13,287 bases of DNA from positions 1 to 13,287 of the forward strand of contig JAIOTM010000109.1 of NCBI GenBank assembly GCA_021106755.1, written 5' to 3'. Below the pieces are notes generated by a model. The model was not told where the DNA came from. It saw only the letters and a list, made by a program, of their open reading frames with translations, and made no database searches. The position numbers were made by a program, and so were the translations under genes. Numbering within the stretch: position 1 is the stretch's first letter; each line of letters starts with the position of its first letter. Origin of the DNA: Candidatus Cloacimonadota bacterium (GTDB lineage Bacteria; Cloacimonadota; Cloacimonadia; Cloacimonadales; JAIOQZ01). Shown piece after piece: positions 5,866-13,287 of this stretch.

Positions 5866-7014
5866 CTAATCATTTAAAAAGTGATTAATTATGCTGTCAT
5901 AATTCTTATAATTCGGATCTTTCTCTGGATCATATTTCATGGAGCTAAAGCTACATGAACCCAAAAATTGTATTACTCCAGCTCGGTCTGTGATTATTAC
6001 CCGCGGAAAGGTATCGCCAAAAAGCTCAGTTAATTCTGAATTATTAGCTAGTGTAGGAAATTTTGCTTTTAACGGGCTATTATCAAAATATTTCATTTCT
6101 TTTAATTGCTCTGTTAAATCTTCCTTGTCAATTGTTGTAAGTGCTAAGAATTCAAAATTATCATTATCCTTATATTTTTCCCATATTCTATTAATAGCTG
6201 GAATACCTACAATAGCACCACCACAGCCCGGAGTCCACCAGAAAATAAAGGTCATCTTATCTAAACCATTTTTATGATATTTAAATTCAGGAAGAATACA
6301 ATTCTTTGCAACTCTTATTTCACGATTTGTTTTTTCAATTTCCAAATTAAATCCATCAGAAGATATGTTTGAAATTTTATACAGATTATTATTTATTTCA
6401 AAGATATCACTCACTCCATATTTTTCATCAGTAATAGAAGAAAAATCATATACATCATTTTGATTTTTATCTATATAAAGTGAATAATTATTTTGTTTAT
6501 TAAAATCCAAATCATTTGATTTCAAAACTATCTTATAACTTTCATTTGCAATGGTTACTTTTCCAACTCGAATATCTTCTCTTGAAATTTGCATATCTGA
6601 TTCTGAAATAGAATATAAACTAAAAACAGCTGAGTGATTTTCAAAAAAATTGATAGTAATTCTTTTGGGAGATTTAAAACTATAACCAATCTTATCCTCA
6701 AAATTGAATGATTCTATTTTTTTTGTTTTGGTATTATAAATAAATACACGCTCACTATTTTCATTGGTTTTCTTAAATAGCAAAAAGCTATGCCCATCAT
6801 AATCTAACTCACCAAAATACATAGATGTATCTGCACATGTAAACTCGTTTTTTATTTCATCAGTAACTTTTTTTATATTAAAATTAGTCGTCGTGCTTGT
6901 GCTATATTTTTCAAAATAGGAACAATTTTCTCTTAATTCATATTCTAGTTTAACATTTAATGATGATAAATACCCAAAACTAACTAAAAGAAACACTATT
7001 AAACAAAATCTCAA
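5866..7014 (-). CDS. Exported thioredoxin-fold (TlpA/AhpC-TSA) protein lacking CxxC
   Basis: Likely start is TTG at 7014 (382 aa), since AAAGGAGA (7021-7028) lies 6 nt upstream and it leaves a clean signal sequence or membrane anchor (RFCLIVFLLVSFGYLSSL). An ATG 42 bp further out (7056) also opens the frame but has no ribosome site. Residues ~25-235 are a strand-rich domain holding an EF-hand-like loop, DKNQNDVYD (about 182-190). The C-terminal ~140 residues are thioredoxin-like: MTFIFWWTPGCGGAIVGIP (about 254-272) and cis-Pro segment FPRVIITD (~336-343). The normal W-C-x-x-C is replaced by G-C-G-G-A, leaving Cys-264 alone; TPGC also recalls PrxQ/BCP peroxiredoxins. It is probably periplasmic. 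Very A+T-rich. Redox partner and substrate unknown. Confidence 0.8.
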   Translation of the reverse strand: MRFCLIVFLLVSFGYLSSLNVKLEYELRENCSYFEKYSTSTTTNFNIKKVTDEIKNEFTCADTSMYFGELDYDGHSFLLFKKTNENSERVFIYNTKTKKIESFNFEDKIGYSFKSPKRITINFFENHSAVFSLYSISESDMQISREDIRVGKVTIANESYKIVLKSNDLDFNKQNNYSLYIDKNQNDVYDFSSITDEKYGVSDIFEINNNLYKISNISSDGFNLEIEKTNREIRVAKNCILPEFKYHKNGLDKMTFIFWWTPGCGGAIVGIPAINRIWEKYKDNDNFEFLALTTIDKEDLTEQLKEMKYFDNSPLKAKFPTLANNSELTELFGDTFPRVIITDRAGVIQFLGSCSFSSMKYDPEKDPNYKNYDSIINHFLND

Positions 7015-7032
7015 TTCAAATCTCCTTTCTTT

Positions 7033-7147
7033 GGTGCTAATGCAATATCTTTGCACAAGCTGATTATGGACTAATTATGCAAACTTCCGGTGCTAATGTA
7101 AGTACCCCTGAAAACATTAGCATCTGCAAAATCAACCAGCACCGGAA
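7033..7147. repeat. Overlapping inverted and direct repeats
   Basis: TTCCGGTGCT (7085-7094) pairs perfectly with AGCACCGGAA (7138-7147). Overlapping it, TGCTAATGT (7091-7099) pairs perfectly with ACATTAGCA (7114-7122). The two stems share TGCT, so they exclude each other. A direct 10-bp repeat GGTGCTAATG occurs at 7033-7042 and 7089-7098, the first copy just before the ribosome site of the thioredoxin-fold gene. The arrangement could be a leader structure, an operator or an element remnant. No gene was accepted in 7015-7274. Confidence 0.5.
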
Positions 7148-7274
7148 CAAGCTCCGCAACCTCAGCAGTAGTGAGCTAATAGCTTTCAGAGTCCGGCAGT
7201 CTCGCCTAAATCATCTACCTATCTTGAACAGGAAGTCTCCCCGATACAATGAACATCTATAATCGCTTAGACTT

Positions 7275-8210
7275 TTATACATTGGATGCGTATTCCAGAA
7301 ACCGCTTATAAGTGATTTCCAATCCGGTTCTCAAGGTTGATTCTGGTTGCCAGCCAAGTTCCCTGATACGGGTAGAATCCATTAATTTACGAGGCATACC
7401 GTCTGGTTTGGAAGAATCCCAGGAAAATTTGCCTGTGTAGCCAATAATATCTTTCAGAAGAAGTGCCAATTCTTTTATCGACACATCGGTACCAGAGCCT
7501 ATATTGATATGTTGTCCACCCTCATAGTTATTCATCAGGTAGATGAGACCATTAACAAGGTCGGAGACCAGCATGAATTCTCGCCGCGCGCTACCAGTAC
7601 CCCACATAGGTATCGAAGCCGAATTTTCTATCTTGCCTTTATGAAGCTTCTTGATAAGGGCGGAAATTACGTGCGAGTTTTCATTGTTATAGTTGTCGCC
7701 TGGACCAAACAGGTTTGGTGGCATCGCGGCAATAAAGTTGCATCCATACTGCTTACAGTAATATTCGCATAGCTTTAGTCCAGCAATTTTTCCTATGGCA
7801 TAACCTTCGTTTGTAGGCTCCAATGAACCAGTAAGAAGGTATTCTTCTTTCATGGGTTGCTCGGAAAGTCGGGGGTAGATACAACTGCTACCAAGGAAAA
7901 TCAGCTTCTTAACCTGATTGATTCTGGCAGCTTCAATAATGTTTGCGCTTATAATCAGATTATCGTAGAGAAATTTTGCAGGATAGTTGATGTTAGCAAG
8001 AATTCCGCCTACCTGACCAGCGATTAGAAAGATGTACTCCGGCTTTTCTGTGGCAATGTAATCGAATGTGTCGGTTTGGTTTTTCAAGTCCAGATCAGGA
8101 TAAGGCTTGTAGCAGATATTGCTGTATCCATGTGTTTTCAGAGCTTTCAGCAAAGAATCGCCAACCATCCCCTGATGTCCCGCGAGATAAATCTTACTGT
8201 CGCTATTCAT
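7275..8210 (-). CDS. GDP-sugar epimerase/reductase (Fcl/ColC type)
   Basis: A short-chain dehydrogenase-fold enzyme of 311 aa, the usual length for GDP-L-fucose synthase. It shows the NADP-binding G11-H-Q-G-M-V-G17, the catalytic triad Ser-108/Tyr-137/Lys-141 (GSSC, YAIGK), Cys-110 and His-180, which match Escherichia coli WcaG residues with a shift of one, and MPPNLFGPGDNY (163-174). In the fucose pathway it epimerises and reduces GDP-4-keto-6-deoxymannose using NADPH. ColC in the colitose pathway belongs to the same family and acts on the 3-deoxy form. Because the preceding gene encodes a ColD-like 3-dehydratase, the ColC role is at least as likely. The start overlaps the end of that gene by 8 bp, with AGGAA upstream. 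Last gene of the operon; no terminator recognised. Confidence 0.92.
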   Translation of the reverse strand: MNSDSKIYLAGHQGMVGDSLLKALKTHGYSNICYKPYPDLDLKNQTDTFDYIATEKPEYIFLIAGQVGGILANINYPAKFLYDNLIISANIIEAARINQVKKLIFLGSSCIYPRLSEQPMKEEYLLTGSLEPTNEGYAIGKIAGLKLCEYYCKQYGCNFIAAMPPNLFGPGDNYNNENSHVISALIKKLHKGKIENSASIPMWGTGSARREFMLVSDLVNGLIYLMNNYEGGQHINIGSGTDVSIKELALLLKDIIGYTGKFSWDSSKPDGMPRKLMDSTRIRELGWQPESTLRTGLEITYKRFLEYASNV

Positions 8211-9399
8211 AAAAGAAGTTCCTCACTACTGAGTAGATATAATCTACATCATCGGGAGTCATAGCCTGATGATTAGGTAAATAGAGACCGTTTTCATGGA
8301 TTTTATCCGCGTTTTGTAAAGAAACAGTTGGAGGAGCACAATAATGGTTGTAGAATGGATGTCTGGCAAGATTGCCAGCTACAAGCAGTCGCGAATCTAT
8401 ACCGTTCTCCTTGAGGTGCTGGATAAATTTTTTGCGAATACCAGCACGCTTTAATACAATACCAAACGAGAAATTAGAACGGAATGCTTTGTTTGTATCT
8501 TCCAACTCCTGCACCTGAATTTCACTATCTAACTTTGAAAACTTTTCATAATAACGGAGGAAATTATTGATACGGATTTTGATAAAATCCTCAATTCGCT
8601 TGAGTTGCTCTAACCCGAATACAGCAGAAATCTCGGTTGGACGTACATTGAATCCCATATCCCAGAACATAAATCTGTAGTCATCGAAATCGTGTTGAGC
8701 TTTTATTTCCTTCTGGCTTTCTTCATCCATTTCCCGAATCCAGCCATGTGCTCTGGAAGCTTTTAATACTATATCATCCTGTTTATCCCGGCAGCAAATC
8801 ATCCCACCTTCGATAGTGGACATATGATGAGCAAACATGAAGCTGAATGCTGATGCCTCGCCGAAGTTGCCAACTCTTTTGTTATCCCACATAGCACCGG
8901 TAGCTTCGCAACAATCTTCCAGAAGAACGAGATTATGTTCATTGCAGAATTTGACTAACTCGTCCATATTTGCCGGATTTCCAAGTAAATGAACAGCGAA
9001 TACAGCTCTCGTTTTAGAAGTAAGAGCTTTTTGGCAAGACTCAATGCTGATATTGAATGAGGTGGGGGAGACATCCACAAGAACAGGTTTCAGCCCTAAC
9101 TGAACAAACGGGAAGAGAGTTGTTGACCATGTTACCGCGGGAATCAATACTTCATCGCCTTTATTAAGACAGTACTGACCTCTTTTACTCAACAACAGGT
9201 TAGCAATCAGAAGATTTGCGGAACTGCCCGAATTGACCATTGTTGAATAATTCGCATTCTGCCAATTACTCCAGGCGTGTTGAAACTCTCTGGTTTTCTG
9301 CCCCATAACCACCATAGTACTGGCGAGAATTTCATTGACTGTTGCTACTTCTTCTTTTGAGTAAGTTGGGACTTGCAGTTTTATTTCTCTACCGCTCAT
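8203..9399 (-). CDS. ColD/RfbH-like PLP-dependent sugar 3-dehydratase (DegT family)
   Basis: A 398-aa DegT/DnrJ/EryC1/StrS fold protein. The phosphate-binding NSGSSANLL (56-64), the PLP-nitrogen aspartate Asp-162 in [11 protein letters not shown] (159-169) and the active-site block [14 protein letters not shown] (186-199) are visible. In aminotransferases of this family the sixth residue of that block is the PLP lysine; here it is His-191. The same substitution, with AHH, is found in ColD (GDP-4-keto-6-deoxymannose 3-dehydratase, 388 aa) and RfbH. The likely reaction is PLP- and glutamate-dependent removal of the 3-hydroxyl of the Gmd product. Length is closer to ColD than to the longer, iron-sulfur RfbH. 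Its start overlaps gmd by 11 bp, with AGGAGA 5 nt upstream, and its end overlaps the Fcl/ColC gene. Substrate is inferred from neighbours; an aminotransferase role is unlikely without the lysine. Confidence 0.85.
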   Translation of the reverse strand: MSGREIKLQVPTYSKEEVATVNEILASTMVVMGQKTREFQHAWSNWQNANYSTMVNSGSSANLLIANLLLSKRGQYCLNKGDEVLIPAVTWSTTLFPFVQLGLKPVLVDVSPTSFNISIESCQKALTSKTRAVFAVHLLGNPANMDELVKFCNEHNLVLLEDCCEATGAMWDNKRVGNFGEASAFSFMFAHHMSTIEGGMICCRDKQDDIVLKASRAHGWIREMDEESQKEIKAQHDFDDYRFMFWDMGFNVRPTEISAVFGLEQLKRIEDFIKIRINNFLRYYEKFSKLDSEIQVQELEDTNKAFRSNFSFGIVLKRAGIRKKFIQHLKENGIDSRLLVAGNLARHPFYNHYCAPPTVSLQNADKIHENGLYLPNHQAMTPDDVDYIYSVVRNFFYE

Positions 9400-10477
9400 A
9401 ATCTTCTCCTGTTAAATGTCTGTAATCGGCATAAATCATTGTTTCCACGAGTTTTTTGAAAGTTATCTTTGGCTCCCAGCCCAATTCCCTTTTTGCTTTG
9501 GAGTAATCACCGATGAGAATATCGACTTCGGTTGGTCGGAAATAACGTGGATTAACATCAATAATCAGTTGCCCCGGCTTCAGGTTTTTTCTGGCAACAG
9601 CGGAATGCAGTTTTGTAACATAGCCTTTTTCGTCCACGCCTTCGCCCTGCCATTCAAATTCCACGCCGAGATGCCCGAACGAGTGTTCGCAAAACTCACG
9701 TACAGTATGGGTTTCGTTTGTAGCAAGAACATAATCTCCTGGTTTATCCTGTTGAAGTATTCTCCACATGCCTTCCACAAATTCGGGAGCGAATCCCCAG
9801 TCTCTTTTTGCACTGAGGTTACCAAGGCTGAGTAATTTCTGGCGTCCTAATACTATCATGTTAGCGGCAATAGTGATTTTCCGGGTAACAAAGGTTTTTC
9901 CCCGACGCGGGCTTTCGTGATTGAAAAGAATTCCGTTAGAAGCGAACAGATTGTATGCTTCCCTGTAGTTTACAATTAACCAGTAAGCATAGAGTTTAGC
10001 ACAAGCATACGGACTGCGTGGATAGAAAGGTGTAGTTTCTGTCTGCGGAATTGCCTGAACCTTTCCATACAGTTCACTGGTCGAGGCTTGATAAATTTTT
10101 GTTTTCAAGTCTATTTCTTTTATCGCGTCTAGTAGTCTCAGACAGCCTATCGCGTCCACTTCCGCGGTATATTCGGGAATATCAAACGAAACTTTTACAT
10201 GAGACTGGGCTGCCAGATTATATATCTCATCGGGTTGGACTTTTTCCAGAATCCGGTTGAGAATAGAGGAATCTGTAAGGTCTCCCCATGTGAGGAATAA
10301 GCGTTTGTTTAATAATTCCGGATCATTGAACAGATGATTAATTCTCTCTGTGGTAAATACCGATGCAGGACGAACGATAGCGTGTACCGAATATCCTTTC
10401 TGCAATAATAATTCTGCCAGATAAGAACCATCCTGACCTGTAATGCCAGTAATTAGTGCCGTTTTTTTCTTTTCCAT
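9389..10477 (-). CDS. gmd: GDP-mannose 4,6-dehydratase
   Basis: Converts GDP-D-mannose to GDP-4-keto-6-deoxy-D-mannose in the cytoplasm, the branch point for GDP-fucose, GDP-colitose, GDP-perosamine and related sugars. The 362-aa protein has the NADP motif [10 protein letters not shown] (10-19), R-P-A-S in the cofactor loop, NLAAQSHV (87-94), catalytic Thr-133/Glu-135 in STSELYG, Tyr-157/Lys-161 (YACAK) and NHESPRRG (186-193), all hallmarks of Gmd. The frame opens 7 codons earlier, but ATG at 10477 is preferred: AAGGAG lies about 7 nt upstream and it begins 1 nt after the galE stop (TAAAATG). Its end overlaps the ColD-like gene by 11 bp. GDP-mannose must come from manB/manC elsewhere, as neither is in the window. 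Confidence 0.96.
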   Translation of the reverse strand: MEKKKTALITGITGQDGSYLAELLLQKGYSVHAIVRPASVFTTERINHLFNDPELLNKRLFLTWGDLTDSSILNRILEKVQPDEIYNLAAQSHVKVSFDIPEYTAEVDAIGCLRLLDAIKEIDLKTKIYQASTSELYGKVQAIPQTETTPFYPRSPYACAKLYAYWLIVNYREAYNLFASNGILFNHESPRRGKTFVTRKITIAANMIVLGRQKLLSLGNLSAKRDWGFAPEFVEGMWRILQQDKPGDYVLATNETHTVREFCEHSFGHLGVEFEWQGEGVDEKGYVTKLHSAVARKNLKPGQLIIDVNPRYFRPTEVDILIGDYSKAKRELGWEPKITFKKLVETMIYADYRHLTGEDYER

Positions 10478-10478
10478 T

Positions 10479-11552
10479 TTATTTCTCCTTAAACCCATTT
10501 TGTGCTGTCAAGGTTGATGGTAAACCATCCACTGCATAATGTGGGTTAAAACCTTCAGGATTTATTTTCTGCCAGTTCCAGGCATCTTGACAGATTTTAT
10601 CTATGTTCATTTTTGCTTTCCAGCCAAGTACTGTAGCCGCTTTTTCTGCTTTGCATACCGAAGCCGGAACATCTCCTGGACGACGGCTGACAATTTCGTA
10701 AGGAAGTTTCCTGCCACATGCTTTTTCAACTGAGCGTAGAATCTGGAGAACACTCGCTCCCTCGCCACGACCTAAATTGAACACTTCGAATCCCTGATTG
10801 TCTGTTGCCCAGTCCAATGCCGCAAGATGTCCAAGAGCCAAATCGGTTACATGGAGATAATCGCGTATGCCTGTGCCGTCAGGCGTGTCGTAGTCATTTC
10901 CGTAAACAAAAACTTTTTCTCTGCGTCCAATCGCAACCTGGGTTACATAAGGAAGCAGATTGCCTGGTACGCCTAGCGGGTCTTCACCTAAGAAGCCACT
11001 TTCATGTGCACCGACAGGATTGAAGTATCTTAGTGCAATCGCGGTGAAATCCTTGTGTGCTATACAGAAATCATGTAACACAGCCTCATAATGAGATTTT
11101 GTGCGACCATAAGGGCTGACAGGATTGAGAGGTGTGTCTTCATCAAACGGGATATTTGGATTTTCCCCGTAAACGGTGGCGGAACTGCTGAAAATCATTG
11201 TTTTACAGCTACTTTTGTACATAGCCTGTAATATATTTATACCTGAAATCATATTGTTGCGATAATATGTAAGTGGTTCTGACAGGGATTCAGGAACAGA
11301 TTTATACGCGGCAAAATGAATCACGGCATCCGGCTTAATCTTGCCAATGATACTGATAGTTGCCTGTTCATCTGTTAAATCCAGATGAATAAATTCTGCC
11401 TCTTTCCCGGCAATTTTGCACGCGGCATCAACAGCTTCCCGCTTTCCAATACTTAGATTATCAACCACTACTACTTCGTATCCGCTTTGCAGTAATTCGA
11501 CAACTGTATGGCTACCAATAAATCCCGCTCCGCCAGTTACAAGTATTTTCAT
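10479..11552 (-). CDS. galE: UDP-glucose 4-epimerase
   Basis: Interconverts UDP-glucose and UDP-galactose (often also the N-acetyl forms), supplying galactose units for surface polysaccharide. The 357-aa protein shows VTGGAGFIG (5-13), VVDNLS (29-34), [11 protein letters not shown] (79-89), FSSSATVYG (121-129), Y148-GRT-K152 and YFNPVGAH, the full GalE signature set. GGAG lies 10 nt before the ATG, and an extended -10 promoter sits just upstream. It is the first gene of a four-gene run with gmd (1 nt apart), the ColD-like gene and the Fcl/ColC gene, so here it probably serves glycan assembly rather than galactose breakdown; no galK or galT is nearby. The last ~20 residues ([15 protein letters not shown]) extend slightly beyond the usual end. 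Confidence 0.96.
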   Translation of the reverse strand: MKILVTGGAGFIGSHTVVELLQSGYEVVVVDNLSIGKREAVDAACKIAGKEAEFIHLDLTDEQATISIIGKIKPDAVIHFAAYKSVPESLSEPLTYYRNNMISGINILQAMYKSSCKTMIFSSSATVYGENPNIPFDEDTPLNPVSPYGRTKSHYEAVLHDFCIAHKDFTAIALRYFNPVGAHESGFLGEDPLGVPGNLLPYVTQVAIGRREKVFVYGNDYDTPDGTGIRDYLHVTDLALGHLAALDWATDNQGFEVFNLGRGEGASVLQILRSVEKACGRKLPYEIVSRRPGDVPASVCKAEKAATVLGWKAKMNIDKICQDAWNWQKINPEGFNPHYAVDGLPSTLTAQNGFKEK

Positions 11553-11573
11553 ATATTTCAGACTCCATTACTT

Positions 11574-11582
11574 ATTATAGCA
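11574..11582 (-). promoter_or_regulatory. Extended -10 promoter of the galE-gmd-colD-fcl operon
   Basis: On the minus strand TGCTATAAT (11582-11574) is a perfect -10 hexamer with the TGn extension, ending 21 nt before the galE ATG. No good -35 lies 17 bp upstream (TTGACG is 26 bp away), which is usual for extended -10 promoters. Confidence 0.5.
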
Positions 11583-12021
11583 AAGGCTTCTACGAACAAG
11601 GTGCTCGTCAAGTGTTTTTTTGGGTATCCCAGTGAAGAGATACGCTGTTTTATGCTAGTCCGCACTGAAAACGTGCTTCATTATCTGATGTTCATGTGCT
11701 TCCTGCAAGCTGACAATCCAATTGTTATATTTTACAAATTTGGTTCATTTTCCACCTTATACACAGGTTTGAATTATGGAAGACATTACAACCTATTCTA
11801 CTATATAGCTGTATGTTAGTAAGCTTTATTTAACTTATTCTGCTGTTTTTTGAAGTCGTGGAACTGACTGTTTTAGAAAAAATGCAAAATATCTTAGCCC
11901 GTTTTTAGTTCCGTAAATGCCTGTAGAGTAACACCTTCGCAATAAAAGCAAGGGATGCTTATTATGTTCGCTTTATCCAGAGAAACTGTTAGCTTACAGA
12001 AAAAACTGGACACATAGTCTT
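11583..12021. other. Divergent intergenic region; no gene seen
   Basis: The 530-bp space between the divergent galE and flhF genes. A plus-strand frame that begins inside galE (11508-11819) has no ribosome site and is not accepted. A small inverted repeat AAGCA/TGCTT near 11950 is too weak for a terminator. Apart from the promoters at either end no feature was recognised; the length would allow an undetected small RNA or regulator sites. Confidence 0.45.
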
Positions 12022-12058
12022 TTGCACCAAATTAGTAATGAAGCTATAGTGCGGATAA
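12022..12058 (+). promoter_or_regulatory. Candidate flhF promoter(s)
   Basis: TTGCAC (12022-12027) and TATAGT (12045-12050) are 17 bp apart, a plausible housekeeping promoter. Directly after it, GCGGATAA (12051-12058) differs by one base from the flagellar sigma-28 -10 element GCCGATAA, but the matching -35 region (about 12032-12039) is poor. The start codon is at 12083, with GGAG at 12072-12075, so either promoter would give a short leader. Confidence 0.35.
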
Positions 12059-12082
12059 AAATTTCGCAGTCGGAGAACAAGC

Positions 12083-13219
12083 ATGAAGATAAAAAAATTT
12101 GTGGCTGCTAACCAATCGGCGGCTTTCAGTGAGATTAAGAAAGAGTTTGGCGATGACGCGATAATCCTTAACAGTAAAAGCTTTGAGGATGAGGATACTG
12201 GTCGTAAAATGGTCGAAGTAACGGCTGCTATCGACCAAAGTCAGGATCGAAAGATAATGTTCAAAAGTCCTCTGAATCAGGCGGTTCGTTCTTCGGGGAA
12301 ACAACCGAAAGATACGGTTTCCTCGGTGCAGTACAGCAATCTGCAGAAAGAGGTGGACTACATCAGCGAGCGATTGGAATTGCTTATCGGTCATATCAAG
12401 TATGAAAACCTGCCTCATATTCCCAAACCTCTGCGGCAGTTAGTTAAAGACTTGATTAACAACGGCGTGGCACCCTCGCTATCAAACTCAATGATAGAAG
12501 ATTTATTAGTGAGTATGAAGGGCGAGGATTTCCTTAACTCCGAACTACTTGATGAAAAACTGCATAGTAAAATCAAGAATAAACTACAAATTGCCGGACC
12601 TCTCAAGTTCAACAAGGGTTGCCCAACGGTGATGGTGATTGTAGGACCCACCGGGGTTGGAAAAACTACTACGTTAGCCAAAATCGCGGCAATGTACAAA
12701 TATACTCATTCCCGTGAAGTAGCCCTTATATCCATTGATACATATCGGATAGCAGCGATGGACCAGCTAAAGGCGTTCGCGGATATTGCCCGAATCCCAT
12801 TTCATGCTGCTTACGATAACACAGACCTGCAGGAGATAGTAAAATCTCTGCAAGAGACAGACCTTATCCTGATAGACACGGCGGGAATCAATCCGCGCGA
12901 TATGAAAAAGATGGTTGCTTTGAAGGAAACTATGCGTCTTGCCAAGGCAGACGAAATTCACCTCGCACTTAGCCTAACCACCGCGAGTAAGGATTTGCGT
13001 AATATTACAAAGAGTTTCAAAGCATTGTACTACAACGCGCTTATCTATACTAAGCTGGACGAAGCTGTTTCGTTTGGTGATATTCTCAATATGGCGGTTG
13101 AAAACGAAAAAGAGATTTCATTTATTACTAACGGACAGAATATTCCAGACGATATAGGATATGCCGACCGCAATGAACTGGCGATGTCAATTTTAAGAGG
13201 AAAATATGGAGTTCTATAA
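12083..13219 (+). CDS. flhF: Flagellar biosynthesis SRP-type GTPase FlhF
   Basis: Directs the site, and with FlhG the number, of flagella at the inner membrane. The 378-aa protein has the FlhF order: an N-terminal segment typical of the family (MKIKKFVAANQSAAFSEIKKEFGDDAIIL), a variable linker (about 50-90), a helical N domain (about 90-170) and the SRP-type G domain. G-domain motifs: GPTGVGKTTTLAKIAA (188-203), the SRP insertion DTYRIAAMDQLK (219-230), DTAG (265-268), TKLDE (323-327) and GQNIPDDI (351-358). The start has GGAG 7 nt upstream. The stop overlaps the next start by 14 bp, the usual flhF-flhG joint. flhA would be expected further upstream but galE is there instead, so the flagellar cluster begins at flhF here. 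Confidence 0.95.
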   Translation: MKIKKFVAANQSAAFSEIKKEFGDDAIILNSKSFEDEDTGRKMVEVTAAIDQSQDRKIMFKSPLNQAVRSSGKQPKDTVSSVQYSNLQKEVDYISERLELLIGHIKYENLPHIPKPLRQLVKDLINNGVAPSLSNSMIEDLLVSMKGEDFLNSELLDEKLHSKIKNKLQIAGPLKFNKGCPTVMVIVGPTGVGKTTTLAKIAAMYKYTHSREVALISIDTYRIAAMDQLKAFADIARIPFHAAYDNTDLQEIVKSLQETDLILIDTAGINPRDMKKMVALKETMRLAKADEIHLALSLTTASKDLRNITKSFKALYYNALIYTKLDEAVSFGDILNMAVENEKEISFITNGQNIPDDIGYADRNELAMSILRGKYGVL

Positions 13220-13287
13220 CGAAGCAAAGCAACTTCAGGGGCTTGAAAAACGTCCTGCCGGAGCGAAACTCGCTAAACTGATAGCCA
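13206..13287 (+). CDS. flhG: Start of flhG-like MinD-type ATPase (partial)
   Basis: Twenty-seven codons are visible (MEFYNEAKQLQGLEKRP, then AGAKLAKLIA), running off the window end. FlhG/FleN proteins start with a short segment about this long containing A-x-x-L-type helices before the SGKGGVGK ATP-binding loop, which would begin just beyond the window. AAGAGGA lies 4 nt before the ATG, and the gene overlaps flhF by 14 bp. FlhG limits flagellar number together with FlhF. The assignment rests mainly on position, since the ATPase motif itself is not in view. Confidence 0.65.
   Translation, partial: MEFYNEAKQLQGLEKRPAGAKLAKLIA

Noticed and set aside
3452..7085. ATTATGCAAACT shared at 3452-3463 and 7074-7085
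   Set aside because: A 12-bp match is expected by chance several times in a window of this size and A+T content; only three further bases match.
7085..7147. Integron attC-like recombination site
   Set aside because: The imperfect hairpin plan is superficially similar, but the RYYYAAC/GTTRRRY core sites are absent and there is no integrase or cassette array.
7077..7262. 61-codon plus-strand open frame before the fcl end
   Set aside because: No ribosome site or recognisable motif, and the first part is made of overlapping inverted repeats.
8203..9399. Perosamine synthase or other sugar aminotransferase
   Set aside because: The gmd neighbour would allow it, but the PLP-binding lysine is replaced by histidine, which is not compatible with normal transamination.
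12007..12026. Sigma-54-like TGGACAC...TTGCA before flhF
   Set aside because: GG (12008-12009) and GC (12024-12025) are separated by 14 bp; sigma-54 promoters need 10 bp, so the match fails on spacing.

Overview
The window looks like chromosomal DNA from a motile bacterium. The evidence for motility is an flhF gene overlapping the start of an flhG-like gene. A nucleotide-sugar operon for surface glycans suggests a Gram-negative envelope. Most genes have strong AGGAGG-type Shine-Dalgarno sites and overlapping gene joints. The phylum cannot be fixed from this sequence; a lineage near the Bacteroidetes/Cloacimonadota side is only a guess, resting on the style of the thioredoxin-fold protein. No tRNA, rRNA, CRISPR array, transposase or integrase was seen.

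Layout. (1) Positions 1-1273, minus strand: a YtrA-type GntR regulator, an ABC transporter ATPase and the first codons of a third gene, probably the permease. The three overlap as one operon, with inverted repeats at its promoter and first ribosome site. (2) Positions 1274-7274: an accessory region. It holds a 527-bp gap with a G-quadruplex-type run, two plus-strand genes of unknown function (318 and 115 aa, both with membrane segments), a 104-aa membrane protein, two minus-strand phage tail genes (C-terminal tape-measure fragment and baseplate/hub-like protein), and an exported thioredoxin-fold protein lacking the usual CxxC. A 21-bp perfect direct repeat (3252-3272 and 5791-5811) links the two sides of the phage fragment. 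The 318-aa gene and the thioredoxin-fold gene are clearly more A+T-rich than the flanking sugar and flagellar genes, so this stretch is probably acquired and partly decayed. (3) Positions 7275-11552, minus strand: galE, gmd, a DegT-family sugar enzyme and an Fcl/ColC-type epimerase-reductase, joined by overlaps or a 1-nt gap. (4) Positions 12083 to the end, plus strand: flhF and the start of flhG, divergent from galE across a 530-bp gap.

How the genes work together. The DegT-family enzyme carries His-191 where aminotransferases have the PLP-binding lysine, as in ColD/RfbH 3-dehydratases. With gmd before it and an Fcl/ColC homologue after it, the operon is better read as a route to a GDP-3,6-dideoxyhexose such as GDP-L-colitose than as a plain GDP-L-fucose route. 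GalE would add UDP-galactose or a related sugar for the same glycan. FlhF and FlhG would set flagellar position and number. The GntR-ABC operon is probably a self-regulated export system responding to envelope stress or an antimicrobial compound. The accessory genes have no function readable from sequence alone.
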